Of a stretch of DNA of 64,000 bases, positions 23,701 to 34,427 are shown one piece after another. The position numbers were made by a program, and so were the translations under genes. The stretch covers positions 682,001 through 746,000 of the forward strand of contig JBLWGC010000104.1 of the NCBI GenBank assembly GCA_048772705.1. Direction: 5' to 3'. How positions within the stretch are numbered: the stretch's first letter is position 1; every line of letters begins with the position of its first letter. The stretch comes from Leidyana gryllorum EB-2025a. Taxonomy: Eukaryota > Apicomplexa. A model generated the notes under the pieces. The model did no database searches. It was not told the DNA's origin and saw nothing but the letters and a program-made list of their open reading frames with translations.

Positions 23701-24860
23701 ACCGACCGCGCGTGTCCGGCGGTGGTAGCCGTGATTATGTTTGGAGCAATGGTGATTGCTTGCACGTTCTCGATTGCGCTGCCAATTGGAGTGGGACGGC
23801 AGGCCATCAGTTTGGGCGCATACTTCCTAAGTGGAGGACAGAGTTCGATGGGCTTTTGGAGAGCTCTGTTGGATCCGTTCGCTATTGAGCAGATAAGTCG
23901 GCCGCAGCTACAAACACTGGCTGAGTTGGCCCAGCAAGACTTGAGTTTGGACCATACTGTTCAGAATATTCCTGAGGACATACTCCATCTTGGAATACCA
24001 ACGGCACGAATTCCCGATCTGACTACATATGCAGCAGGCCTAATTCTGATGACGATTGCAGGATGGAGTATATCCACCCTTGTTTCATCCCGGAGGAGTT
24101 ACTTGGCGTGGTGGACATTCAGCGCACCGTGGCTGGTGATCTTCCAAAGAGCCGCACGATTACTGGCATTCGGTATTGGACTACTTATTATTTTCGTTGG
24201 AATGCCAATCGCCTCTGGCTGTTGGATCGATCTTGCTCTGATACGTCCCAATATCACAGCATTGGATCTAAGATTTTACCGCTTTGTTCAATGGGGTCTG
24301 ATCGGTCTCGCCCCCTTCTGGTTGTGGGTGACGTCTCTGTATGGGACGGGTTTCAGTGTGTGGGTCCACCCTCTCTTTGTGCTGGGCGGGCCTTCGAGTG
24401 ACGTTGGCCCTCTGCAGGAGGTGAGTTTGATGGAACAGTCGGTCGGTCACATTTGCTTTCCTCAGATTGGATACACTGTGGTGATGGAACCAACTTCTGC
24501 GTTGCGGGCAGTAATGTCTCAAGGGAGGAAGGTGAAGCTGCTTTACCTTGGGATTCTGGTTCCAATCTTCTTTGACTACGCGGAGCCGTTATTCATTCCA
24601 TTGTTTACACACTTGATGTATCGGCTGCTGTGGGGCCCTGCGGGGTCTCTGTGGCCGTTTATGAGTCACCCAGTGCTCTACTACTGTGTGTCGCGCGGGG
24701 GAGGTGCTTTGGTGAAGATGGAGATTGTGTAAGTGATGACGGTTTGTAGTGTTCAGTATCAGAGTATTTTTGGTGTAGGGGGTTACGCGAGATTTATCAG
24801 AAGATGTGGAGCGACCGATACGTATTACGGCAAGTGTTGTGCAATATAGGGGAGGATTAG
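17747..24860 (+). CDS. MARCHF6: MARCHF6/Doa10-type RING-CH ubiquitin ligase of the ER
   Basis: Membrane E3 ligase for ER-associated degradation. Exons 17747-17773, 17821-17909, 17964-18082, 18200-24728 and 24779-24860 give 2281 residues; introns are 47, 54, 117 and 50 nt. The RING-CH domain is split over the first three exons: MLEEERLCR, then [21 protein letters not shown] and [14 protein letters not shown], followed by [11 protein letters not shown] as in MARCHF6. Many hydrophobic segments follow, separated by long Ser/Glu-rich loops. The last 82-bp exon encodes [17 protein letters not shown], matching the conserved C-terminal element of Doa10/MARCHF6, including its Asn. Human MARCHF6 has about 910 residues and yeast Doa10 about 1320, so this is a much enlarged version. 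A 36-bp coding duplication lies at 19504-19575. Confidence 0.92.
19504..19575 (+). repeat. In-frame 36-bp tandem duplication inside MARCHF6
   Basis: Two 12-codon units, AT(M/V)NRVEDSEAA, lie head to tail in an acidic cytosolic-type loop. The units are nearly identical at DNA level, so the duplication looks recent. Confidence 0.85.
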
Positions 24861-24887
24861 ATTGTCCTTTTTTTACCTATTTTCCTG

Positions 24888-25646
24888 ATGCCTGGAGCTG
24901 CTGACGAGACGCCGCGTCCGATAGCTAGTATGAATGGGGCTTTATCCGAGGGAATAGCGGCTTACGAGGACGACAGTGTGCAGTTCGAGGATCTATGCAA
25001 ATTTATCGGCTTGTCAGATCGAGACTTTCAAAGCCTCAGGGAGAATGAGACTGTTCTGCACACCATCGTCGATGCCATTTCCCCCCAAGTCTACAAGCAT
25101 TTGCTATCATTCCCGCACACCAAGCGAGGTCTGCGCAGTCGGCGACAGGGGAATGAGTCAATGAGCGCCCTTCTGCCTGAGCGCGTGAAGAAGTTTGCCA
25201 TATATCTGAAGCAGTTGACGTCATGGCCCAGCCATGATCTCCCGGGACTCCAAAAGCTGATGAACGGAATGGGAATGTTACACCACAAATACGTGGAGGT
25301 CTCCCTCAGCCATCTGGTGCTCTCCCTGGGTGCTGCACAAAACATGATTTTGTCAGCAGTCGCGAGCGACGATATGATCAAGCAGAAAGCCGAGCTTTTG
25401 AATGCTCTTTCCAAACTTCTGTGGCTGCAGGCTGACTCATTCGTCACCACCTATCACACATTCCACAACTTCTCTCCCAAGAAACCTACTTCACAGCACA
25501 AAAATGCCGCACCCATCCCGGAAACCTCAGACAAGAACACCGCGACGGAAGACGATGAGGATGACGACGAGGAAAAGCCAACCACTGCCACGTCTCCCAA
25601 GAACGTCAACGGCACACCACCACCCAAGAACACCAGTCGTATGTAA
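24888..25646 (+). CDS. Protoglobin / globin-sensor-like protein with acidic tail
   Basis: Resembles the protoglobin / globin-coupled-sensor fold, a heme protein that binds O2, CO or NO. One exon, 252 residues. Residues 33-200 follow the protoglobin order: FEDLCKFIGLSDRDFQSL, then ISPQVYKHLL, the KKFAIYLKQLTSW helix, and MNGMGMLHHKYVEVSLSHL. In that last helix His132 or His133 sits where protoglobins place the proximal heme ligand (family pattern GxxHH). The end is a disordered Asp/Glu-rich and Lys/Pro-rich tail with no attached signalling domain. The start codon is 27 bp after the MARCHF6 stop. Identification is by pattern only; another all-helical fold is possible. Confidence 0.55.
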   Translation: MPGAADETPRPIASMNGALSEGIAAYEDDSVQFEDLCKFIGLSDRDFQSLRENETVLHTIVDAISPQVYKHLLSFPHTKRGLRSRRQGNESMSALLPERVKKFAIYLKQLTSWPSHDLPGLQKLMNGMGMLHHKYVEVSLSHLVLSLGAAQNMILSAVASDDMIKQKAELLNALSKLLWLQADSFVTTYHTFHNFSPKKPTSQHKNAAPIPETSDKNTATEDDEDDDEEKPTTATSPKNVNGTPPPKNTSRM

Positions 25647-25719
25647 ACAAACTTTCTTTGACCAAAAGTAGTCAGTCTCCTGTCCTCGACAACCACCCAA
25701 CAACAACATGTAAGAAGAC

Positions 25720-28700
25720 TCAAAAGCATAGTGAGAAACCAGCCATCGGCCTGCGACAATATGGACACCCTTTGGGCAAAGCTCGCTCGTAGCACTTTTG
25801 ACACAGAATCTTCGAGCAGCACGCCGTCTTGGCCATTGACTCTTCACAACAGATCTCACAGATTGTCTCCTCAAAGGTCGCCGCACTCGTTGTCACCTCA
25901 GCTTCCTGCAGAGGCGGTGATCTCCCTTTCACCGGTCGCTTGATGGGTCGCACAGGTCGAAGCCAAGCCGCCGGCGGTGGGGGGTCGACTACAGGTGTTG
26001 GAGTCGGTGTCCCGTCACTCATCATCGAACTCGCGCTCTCGGTACCGATGCCTCTCATACCGAATCGACTCTCATTGTTCAGAGCTGCACGCACCCGGCG
26101 AACATTCAGTTTTGATTGGACGCGTCCGGCCAACTTGGCGCTGGCATCACTCTGCTGGGACGAGTTTGTGGCTGCAAAGAAGTCTGTCACCCGTAACCCT
26201 TTCTTGGGCTCATTTTTCACTTCCCTCAACACCTCTGCTGCCTTCTCGCTCTTCCGTAACACTTTCTGATTCGCCAACACAGCCTTTGTCAGTTGACTCT
26301 CACTCTTCGTCGGCTCAGCCTCGTCTTGGGACTCCAAGTCTGCCGCCCACGACTCGTCGGGAGACGCCATTGACGTGGCCGAAGTCGTGGAAGGCTTCGG
26401 CCGTGGCGGCGGAGGGGGGGGAGGAGGTAGCGGTTGCGCAGCTGTTACTTGGGCCGCAGCAGACGCACTTCTACGCTCAAAGAAGCCCTCCAGCTTCTTT
26501 GATATCATTTCCCACGGCTGCGCTGTCTGCATCTGGCTCGAGTACAGCCGTTTCACAATCCATCCAGATAGATCGTGAAGACGATCTTTGCTCCCATACC
26601 GGGGATCCACAAACAGTATGGCTCCGTAGTCATGTCGATGCCGAACCACTCGGCCAGCCGCTTGATTCACCGCCATACTGAGAAGAAGGGCTCAGTGTGG
26701 GGCAGAGAGAGAGATATTCCGATATTCCACTCACCTCGCTTGTTTGGCGTACCAGGACTGACCATCGACTCGAGCGTTCTTACTGCTCAGAGGATTGGCA
26801 TTGAAGATTTGCTTTTTGATGGCAATTCTGCGATGGGACCATTGTGTGTCAGAGTGAAACTGGAAGGGTCGATAAGTGGGTGGGTGGGTCGGTGAGTCGG
26901 TGAGTTGATTGCTGGGCCCTTCTCCTCACCTCAAGTCGCCAACGGCTGGAAAGGGGATTCCAATGACTATAACGAGTCGACAAAGCTCGTCGGAGAGTGA
27001 GAGACCCTCAGACAAGCGGCCTCGGCAGACCCCAAAGAAGACGGCACCCGAGGTTCCATGTCCCACATATTGATTCTTGATACTCCTTCGTTTCCCCTTG
27101 TTGCGACCATAGCCACTCTCGATGACGGTTTTGTAATCCTCAATCATCGCGGCCGCTTGGTGAGCGTCTGAAGAAGGGCTAAAGTGTGGAGGGGGCAGAG
27201 AGTTGCTGACCTGGAGGTTCGACGAATACTTCTTTGTACGAGTTGATACTCTGCCAGATGGTGCCTCGTGACCAGCTGTTGAGCGGGAGATGTAGTCATT
27301 GGCCTCGCAACAGAGACGCCGAACACTCACGTCTCTACTGAACGGTTCATCTGAGCATAGGAAGGGAAGAAGACGAGAATTCCGTCCCTTCTGACGGTTC
27401 TGCAGGCGTCAACAATGATCTGTCCCAACTCGTCGAAGATGCCCTTATTGTTCTTAAGAGACTGAGAATGGATCATTGATTGTGGCAGCGGGACAACGGA
27501 CTCACGTCGTATGTCATAAGCATTCTGGAACCTCGGGGTCCCGTGCCGACGATTGCAGTGAATAATTGATCGTCATCGATAACGTGCTGATTCTCGAGCT
27601 GAATAGGAAATTTGATGTGAGTATCGCCCAATTGTAGTTCCTGCGCATCCAATGGCTTCAGTGTGCCCGAGGTGACGATGAGACTGTGGCAGGGATCGGT
27701 GTGCTCGTGCGGGTTTTCGAAGAATGGCAATAGAGCCACATGTGCGGCGAAGGACCAGAAACACAATTTGCGGGGGGAATTGGCCGCTTGGGCCCATCTG
27801 TCCCCAATGAGTGACGCCCGTTTGGGCAGATCGACGGAAGATTGGCCGCCGTCTGTGATGACAGCTCTAAATTTCTTGGAACACTGCGCGACTTCAGGGG
27901 ACCACAGAACGCCCAGAGCGTGATGGATATTCTCCACGCGGACCGATAACCCTTGACAGGTCTGAGCGTCTGCATCATTGTCTTCGGCTTCAAACGCGAA
28001 GGATTCTAATGCTAATCCAAGCCGTCGCAAGAGGCCTTGGAGGGTGAGATTGGCTGCACGATCTAATGCGAAGCCGTTCAATGTCTTGAGAAACTCTTCC
28101 AGTGTCTGAACCATAACGAGTTCATCTTTGTTCACTGGAGAGGGTCGCAAATCAACAGATATTAAATAGTCTAACAACTTGCTGAAGACCGGTGTGTACT
28201 CCTTCAGATTCACGGCGTCCGCCGCAGAGAGCTTCTCTGATAAGTAACACACACACGCACGCTTTTGCGCTGATCCCGAGATCAGATCACTCACCATCTC
28301 CGCTCTTCTCCTCTTTCCCGCCTCCGGACTCTTCATTCACTCTAACGACTTGGGGAGCCCATTCAATGGCGCGAATGACTCCGATTATGTCGTGCACACT
28401 GAGCTCGAACGAGGTGGCCTCTTCAGCCGTTCTTTGGTAAAAGTTTGAGAAAGTCCAAAGAAAGGGTCACTTACGACTCCAGATTGTGGGCCTCGTCCAC
28501 AATAATGACGTCTCCGCCCATTGTCAGTCCCAATCGATCCCGCATTCCAGAGTTGACCAGATAGTTGTAAGGTACAAAGATGACCGAAGCCGTCTTCTGG
28601 ACCTCTCGGGCTGCGTAGAAGGGACAGAATGGTCGAGGCGCGTGGATTGGCTGCGAGTGATATGAGTCAGCGAGGGTGGCGACGATCGCGATCTTACGTG

Positions 28701-29861
28701 ACCCATTTGAGCAACTTGGCGCAATCCCTCGACGTCGTATGCACACGAGCCGAATAGATCTCCCTTCTTCAAGGCCGAGTCACAGCCAGAATGCCATAGA
28801 CACTGTTTCTTTGAGGTCTGTTTCTTACACCACGTGTTCAACTGGCTCCCCTTCAGATTGTTGTTGGCCATGACCTCGGGATGTATGCAGTAGTGATCCC
28901 GAGACGCCAAACAGACGCTGCGGAGTTTGTAGAGATCCTCAATGTCTGGAGCCCCTTTGCTCTGTCCGGGAGCCTTGTTTTCCTGACGCTCTTCAGTCGA
29001 CGGCGGAGTGACCGACGCGTGGCTGATCCCAACTCCATAATAAGGAGTCTTCTTCATTTCCTGTACCACCTGAGTCAGCTGGGAGTGGGTTCTGCGATGT
29101 GAGGAGCAATGCGGAGACGAAGAGTTCGAAGTGGCTCACCTGGAGGCATAGAATATACGTGGCAGATGTTCCGGGAGCACTTTGCTCCCGGGTGTCGGGA
29201 CCGGAACGGGTTTTTGTTCGGCAAAGGCGGCCAAATGATCCTCGAGATCATCGAATCCGGCGGTGATGCACTCTGATCCCTTCTTCCCAGCAGCTTTAGA
29301 TCTGGAGGTCATCACTGCTGTGGTGAAGGATTTGGCCTCTGACACTTTGGGGTTGGGCAGTTTGCCCTGACTGATCGCATATTGCCATGCCAAGACAACA
29401 CTGAGGAGACACATTGTTTTCCCGGTGCCCGTAGGGCTTTCGAGCAAAGCATTCTGCTTATTCATGAGAGCATTAGCGACATTAGCCATATAGGCCTGTT
29501 GACATGGATAGGGCTGATAGGGAAAGGCGACTTCCAGATCGCCAAACTTGAGAAGTTGACATTGATCAAACTTGACAACGGGAGGTTCTGCCACACTTTT
29601 AACGCTGTTTGGGAGTTGACGGAAGAACGCTTTGTTGGTGTTCGATTTACTGTGCAGACTGGTCTGCACGTACTCAGATGCGCTGTTCTTGTTGAAGACT
29701 TCGTGCACCCGAGACGCAGGCTTGGATCTGGAATTGGAGGTAGCTCCAGCTCCAGCAACAGAAGCAGAAGTGTTCTTCTTGCCCTTAACCGTCTGAATCC
29801 AGCTACGGGTCCCCCCGCCTCGTTGTACCACAGCTATGGACTTGCGGGTGGCACTGACCAT
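25720..29861 (-). CDS. RTEL1: RTEL1-type FeS DNA helicase with C-terminal RING
   Basis: XPD-family 5'-3' helicase that dissolves D-loops, T-loops and G-quadruplexes. Ten exons fit: 29140-29861, 28698-29091, 28475-28650, 28295-28431, 27506-28236, 27331-27461, 27211-27275, 26930-27155, 26735-26827 and 25720-26677. Phase holds and the product is 1210 residues. Seen in order: [13 protein letters not shown], Walker [10 protein letters not shown], FeS-type cysteines ([18 protein letters not shown]), VDEAHNLES, the [14 protein letters not shown] motif and [14 protein letters not shown] (motif VI). The tail has a PIP-box-like GLRVTDFF with Gly replacing the usual Gln, and a final C4C4-type RING (ICEICC...CPYC). 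Human RTEL1 also ends in a C4C4 RING in its long isoform, which supports orthology. Confidence 0.93.
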
Positions 29862-29920
29862 TGTTGGCTGGCGGTTGTGTGTTGGAGGAGACTGACTACC
29901 AGATACATATTGATGGTGGA

Positions 29921-29982
29921 GAGCGAGCGAGCGATCGAGCGAGAGAGAGAGAGTCAGACTTAGAGTTCGTTCGTTCGTTCGT
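29921..29982. repeat. Microsatellite: GAGC, GA and TTCG runs
   Basis: Imperfect GAGC repeats, a GA run and four TTCG units stand back to back between the RTEL1 start and the phosphoglucomutase stop. They would fall in the RTEL1 5' leader or promoter. Confidence 0.9.
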
Positions 29983-30061
29983 AGAGACGAGGAATTGATT
30001 ATATAAAGGAAAGAGCACACCTTAGACACAGGCGGGTTCGATGGTCAATTTAGGAAAAGGT

Positions 30062-31780
30062 CTAAGTGATAACAGTGGGGTGATTGCGAGAGGTGAACTT
30101 GGGGATGCGGCTCATATCGACGGCAACGGCGACGAGTTCCTCCATGGCTTCGGCGGTGGGCATTCCGAGCTTATCTGCGGCGTGTTCTGCCTTCTCCAGG
30201 TAGAGACGGATAGTGGCGCCGGCAGAACCCGTTCCGGAAAGTCTCAGAACAAAGCGCGAGCCGTCCACGAAATGGACTCGGACGCCTTGGTTAGGGGAGA
30301 AGGACTTGTCGATGGGGTCGGTGTAGGCGAAAATATCGACGTTGGCGACGGGGTGGTTGCGGAGGTATTCCCGAGAGCTCTCGGAGAGTTCCGAATCGTT
30401 CGCGGCGTTTGCGGGTTCGATCTTGGAAACGTGTTCCATAACTCTGTTTGCGGCCTCGGGGTCGACATTTTCGTAATCGTAGCGGGTGTAGTAGTTCCTT
30501 CCGTATTCTGCCCAGAATTCCTCGTTGATTTGCTGTACAGAGACGAAAGGGCCACCCTCGGAGTTACGGTATGCGAGAATAGACATCCACGCCAAGACAG
30601 CCCACAAGCCGTCCTTCTCTCGGACGTGATCACTTCCGGTCCCGAAACTCTCCTCACCGCAAATACTCAATTTTCCAGCATCCATCAAGTTACCAAAGAA
30701 CTTCCAGCCTGTGGGCACTTCATAATGTTCCACACCAATCTTTTCCGCCACTGATTTCAGACTCATCGACGTGGGCATTGATCGTGCGACACCTTTGAGT
30801 CCATCCTTGAAGTACGGAATACACTTCTGGGCGTAGGCAGCAATAATAGCAACACTGTCGGACGGAGTGACAAACCAACCGCGACCGAGAATCATATTAC
30901 GATCGTTGTCCCCGTCGCCAGCCGCGCCAAACATCGGCGTAGACGCATCCACAGCTTCTGGAGTTTTCACCTTGAGCAGTTCCACCAGTCCTTTGGCATA
31001 TGTCAGATTGGGATCCGGATGACAGCCACCAAAATCGGGCAACGGGTCGCACTGAAGCAGCGACTTGGCTGAAGCGCCCAACTCGTCCACGAACACCGCT
31101 TTAGCATAAGGACCAGCGATACCGTTGAGGCCGTCGTACACGAACGAAAAGTTCTCATTCGCCACCAGACGTTTCAACAACTCAAAGTCAAACACGTTTC
31201 TCATCAGCTTGAGCCAGTCTTCGACCGGATCAATCACCTCAACCACGAAACCCGGCGCCGGTTCAGTTCTGCCCAATTTGGTCAGATCAATCTCAGGAAG
31301 AGGCACGCGATGATATTCAGAGATGCTCTGAGTATGTTCGTAGATTTTGTTCGTCAACGACTCCAATGCCGGACCTCCATGACCGCAGTTATATTTGACT
31401 CCAAAATCTTCTGTCGGTCCGCCCGGATTGTGCGATGCAGTCAGAAGAATTCCACCCGCACAACAGCCACCCTCACGTTCACGAATGATAGCAGAGCCCG
31501 CAGGAGTAGACACCCAACCATTTTTTCCGATCCACACGCGACCAACGCCGTTACCCGCTGCGATTTCCGCGATTATTTGGATCGCCTTGTCGTTCCAGTA
31601 ACGTCCATCACCGCTAACCAAGAGTGTCTTTCCAGTGTATTCCTCCTTGGGTAGAGCGTTAAACAAGGATTGAATGAAGTTGGCTAAATAATTATCTTGT
31701 TGGAATACCAACACCTTCTTCCTTAGACCAGAAGTGCCAGGCTTCTGACCTGCATAAGGCGTAGTCTTTATGGTTTCCAT
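30062..31780 (-). CDS. PGM1: Phosphoglucomutase, PGM1 type
   Basis: Interconverts glucose-1-phosphate and glucose-6-phosphate through a phosphoserine intermediate, linking glycolysis to glycan and storage-sugar synthesis. Single exon from the ATG at 31780, 572 residues, the usual length of alpha-D-phosphohexomutase PGM1. The catalytic serine loop TASHNPGG is near residue 115, and the sugar-binding loop is GEESFGTGSDHVREKDG. The metal loop reads DGDNDRN, whereas the common PGM1 form is DGDGDRN; the three metal Asp residues are kept. The C-terminal phosphate-binding domain has RLSGTGSAGATIR. One of only a few larger genes here without an intron. Confidence 0.95.
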   Translation of the reverse strand: METIKTTPYAGQKPGTSGLRKKVLVFQQDNYLANFIQSLFNALPKEEYTGKTLLVSGDGRYWNDKAIQIIAEIAAGNGVGRVWIGKNGWVSTPAGSAIIREREGGCCAGGILLTASHNPGGPTEDFGVKYNCGHGGPALESLTNKIYEHTQSISEYHRVPLPEIDLTKLGRTEPAPGFVVEVIDPVEDWLKLMRNVFDFELLKRLVANENFSFVYDGLNGIAGPYAKAVFVDELGASAKSLLQCDPLPDFGGCHPDPNLTYAKGLVELLKVKTPEAVDASTPMFGAAGDGDNDRNMILGRGWFVTPSDSVAIIAAYAQKCIPYFKDGLKGVARSMPTSMSLKSVAEKIGVEHYEVPTGWKFFGNLMDAGKLSICGEESFGTGSDHVREKDGLWAVLAWMSILAYRNSEGGPFVSVQQINEEFWAEYGRNYYTRYDYENVDPEAANRVMEHVSKIEPANAANDSELSESSREYLRNHPVANVDIFAYTDPIDKSFSPNQGVRVHFVDGSRFVLRLSGTGSAGATIRLYLEKAEHAADKLGMPTAEAMEELVAVAVDMSRIPKFTSRNHPTVIT

Positions 31781-31957
31781 CTCCAACACAAAAATTGAAT
31801 CACTATTTACTCTTCACTCAGATTTATATGCAACACCGTACACTGTGTGCGAAACCTACAGATCACCCAATCCAGCCCCTCCACTATCCCTATACACTGA
31901 CATACACATCGTCGCGTCTTTGTGTCTGTGTCTATGCGTATGTCTCACACCTTTCTA

Positions 31958-34378
31958 TCAAAACACCTGTGGGCCCCCGGCAGGGTGCTTCGCGCGAGCG
32001 CGTAGATCTTCCAACGTGTTCTCAAAGAACGAAAGGGCACCCCGATGTGTGTGCAACTGTGAGACACACCATACAGATCATTACTCGATAGCGTTCAAAC
32101 TTACATTTTGACTCAGAGGTGCAGACACAATCTGACCTGTGCTCCCTCCCAGAACAATCCCTTTGCCTTCCATCACGAATTCGACGCTCGTCAAAGCGGC
32201 TCGAGAGATCACTTCTTGCCGAACCACTGGTTGATACCAAGACTTGTTCAGATTATACAGACTGACTGCCCCGGCCGCATCTGCGCACGCAAACACGCAC
32301 GGGTGAGATGGCGACCACTTGGTAGCCATTATATAGTCATGAGCAGGCTCGAACGAATGTAAAGGAGTCTTCCCTCCGTCCCAAAGTTTCACAGTCCAGT
32401 CCAGCGAGCTGGTCAAAACCAGATCTGCGCAAGTGAAAGGTATTGTCGGCAGGTTACAGTCAGCAGCTGTGCTCACCGCCTCCGATAATTTCCTCTGTGA
32501 CAATGTCTGGCCGGATCGACACTGATGTGATCGGACTTTTGTGCCAACGGTTGTCATTCGTCTCCACAGGCGGGGAAACGAGCTGCTGAGCTATAACTTC
32601 TCCAGTTTGCACACTGGCATGATAGACAGATCCGTCTTCACAACCGGCCACCACTCTGTTGTGCTTGACATCCGAGGATAGAGCCAAAACCTTCCGAACG
32701 CCCGCAGTCTCAGGAGCTATGCCGGGTCGCTGAGCGACACCACTTGGGTTTTCAGACACTTTGAACTTGAGATCGAAATGATTCGTCAGGGTCATGTTCA
32801 GTGCCACTGCCCACAAACAGGCTCTGTTCTCTGCAACCGACACAGTCACCGATCACAATTCAAAGCCGAGTCAGATTCGCACCTTGATCGATCGTGAGAA
32901 GTTGTGGGCTGTGAGCAGACCCAACCATTTGTACCGTTTGCACTTGGCAGTGGTGCCCTTCCTTTACCAATCGTGTCTTTTGGACTGGCCGTTGCTGTTC
33001 GGGGCAAAGGGAGATCTCCTCCGCAACGACAGCTCACTCACCGAGACTCTAACATCCCATAACAATACTGAACCAGCACTGGTACCCCCAATAACAACGT
33101 GAGGATTGTAAGGGTTAAAATCGGCGCAGGTCACAGGCGAGTGACTAACCATAACATGCTCGGGCCGAGTGTTGCTCTCGAGGGACCAAATCAAACAGGT
33201 GCCATCTGCTTCGCTGATTCCAGCATCCCGTCGGCGTCCATAGGTGGCCAGGAACACATTTTGAAACTATAGAATGAGATATAGACGGAATCCTCTTTGC
33301 CGATGCTCCGATCCCACCTTCGGACTGCTGCGTATGGCATTGACCGGTCTGTGAGCAGAGAATCGCAATTCTTCGAATACACGCAAATCTCCCAACTTCT
33401 CTAATGCTTGGCTGTCAAACAGTCAGTCCCCGTATTTCAATCAAGAACGACGTCAATACCCACCTACCCTTCGCCAGCAGCAGTTTGAACCCCCGTATAA
33501 TCTCGAAATACATTGACGATCTTGTCTTGATTCAATACTTTCTCCAGTGTCAACGTTGTGCGCTCAATAAAACTTCTAAATTCGTCCGACTCCAATATCG
33601 ACTGTCTTTCCTCCTCCGTCAGGTCTGAGAAGACGAGAGCGAAACATATCTTCATCACAACGCATCCTTCTCACCAACAGGGCTCGGGGCTTCCGTCTCG
33701 ACTTCAACTGGGGCCACCCCCTTCTCTGTCGAGTCAGCAGCCATCTCCGGAGCTGGCTGAGTCTGATCGACAGCAGCTACGGCAGGAACTTGGCCCTCCA
33801 CAGTGGGTGGCTGTCAAAAGCGATCGTCCAGATGCAAAACCCCTCTTACCGAGACTTCGGCTGCAACCGTCACACTATCTACAAAATCAGAGCGTTTGAT
33901 CTCTCCTTGCTCGGTCTGAGACGACTTCTCCAGCATGGTGACATGTTGTGCAGCCGGAAGGGCAGTGTCCAATAAAGGAGCCTGACGTTCCGCCGGCTTG
34001 GCAGCTGCTTGAGCCCTGCAAATAGAACACCACCCATTAATATAGGCGTCGTCTAGCAAAGACATTACTCAGTCTCGCTGCCTTTTGGAGATGGTTCTAG
34101 ATCGACCACCGGCAACTGGCCTGCGACCTCCCTCTTCGCTTGCTCAGCCAAAGCCAAAGCCTCCTTCAGATAAGATGAAGTGTCTCTCGGTTGCTCTGCC
34201 AGAGGCGCATGCTCTCCCAATTGTGCTCGCAACCTCTCCAGTAGCTGACGTCTCTGTGCCACCTCCCTCTGACGATCCTCGATGGTTTTCAGCAGATCCG
34301 CCCTCTGGGAATCATCCAGACGCCTGCCCGGCTGCAACAAGTGTTCAACTCATCACAATCACTCACTTGTTGTGTCAT
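31958..34378 (-). CDS. DYNC1I: Cytoplasmic dynein intermediate chain
   Basis: WD40 subunit that ties dynein heavy chains to light chains and dynactin. Eleven exons: 34367-34378, 34069-34331, 33850-34015, 33675-33810, 33468-33624, 33318-33411, 33042-33266, 32883-32994, 32477-32830, 32105-32424 and 31958-32056; 645 residues, all phases consistent. Seen: an N-terminal coiled coil (LLKTIEDRQREVAQRRQLL), a light-chain-binding-like KSSQTEQ, the LTEEERQSILESDEF linker, WD repeats with VVIGGTSAGSVLLWD, and VLTSSLDWTVKLWD as in animal DYNC1I. Oddities are a 12-nt first exon (MTQQ) followed by a 35-nt intron. An axonemal intermediate chain is less likely, because the SSLDWTVKLW region follows the cytoplasmic type. 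Confidence 0.9.
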
Positions 34379-34427
34379 CCCAAAAAACTTCACGACTGTT
34401 TGTATCTCGACCTCTCATGAAGATTTG
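34379..34427. promoter_or_regulatory. 49-bp bidirectional gap, DYNC1I / surface protein
   Basis: Two outward-facing start codons with 49 bp between them, so both must share this promoter space. No motif was recognised. Confidence 0.35.

Noticed and set aside
31781-31957. tRNA or small RNA in the gap between phosphoglucomutase and the dynein gene
   Set aside because: No cloverleaf pairing or A/B box pair could be found by eye. The gap is only T/C/A-rich.
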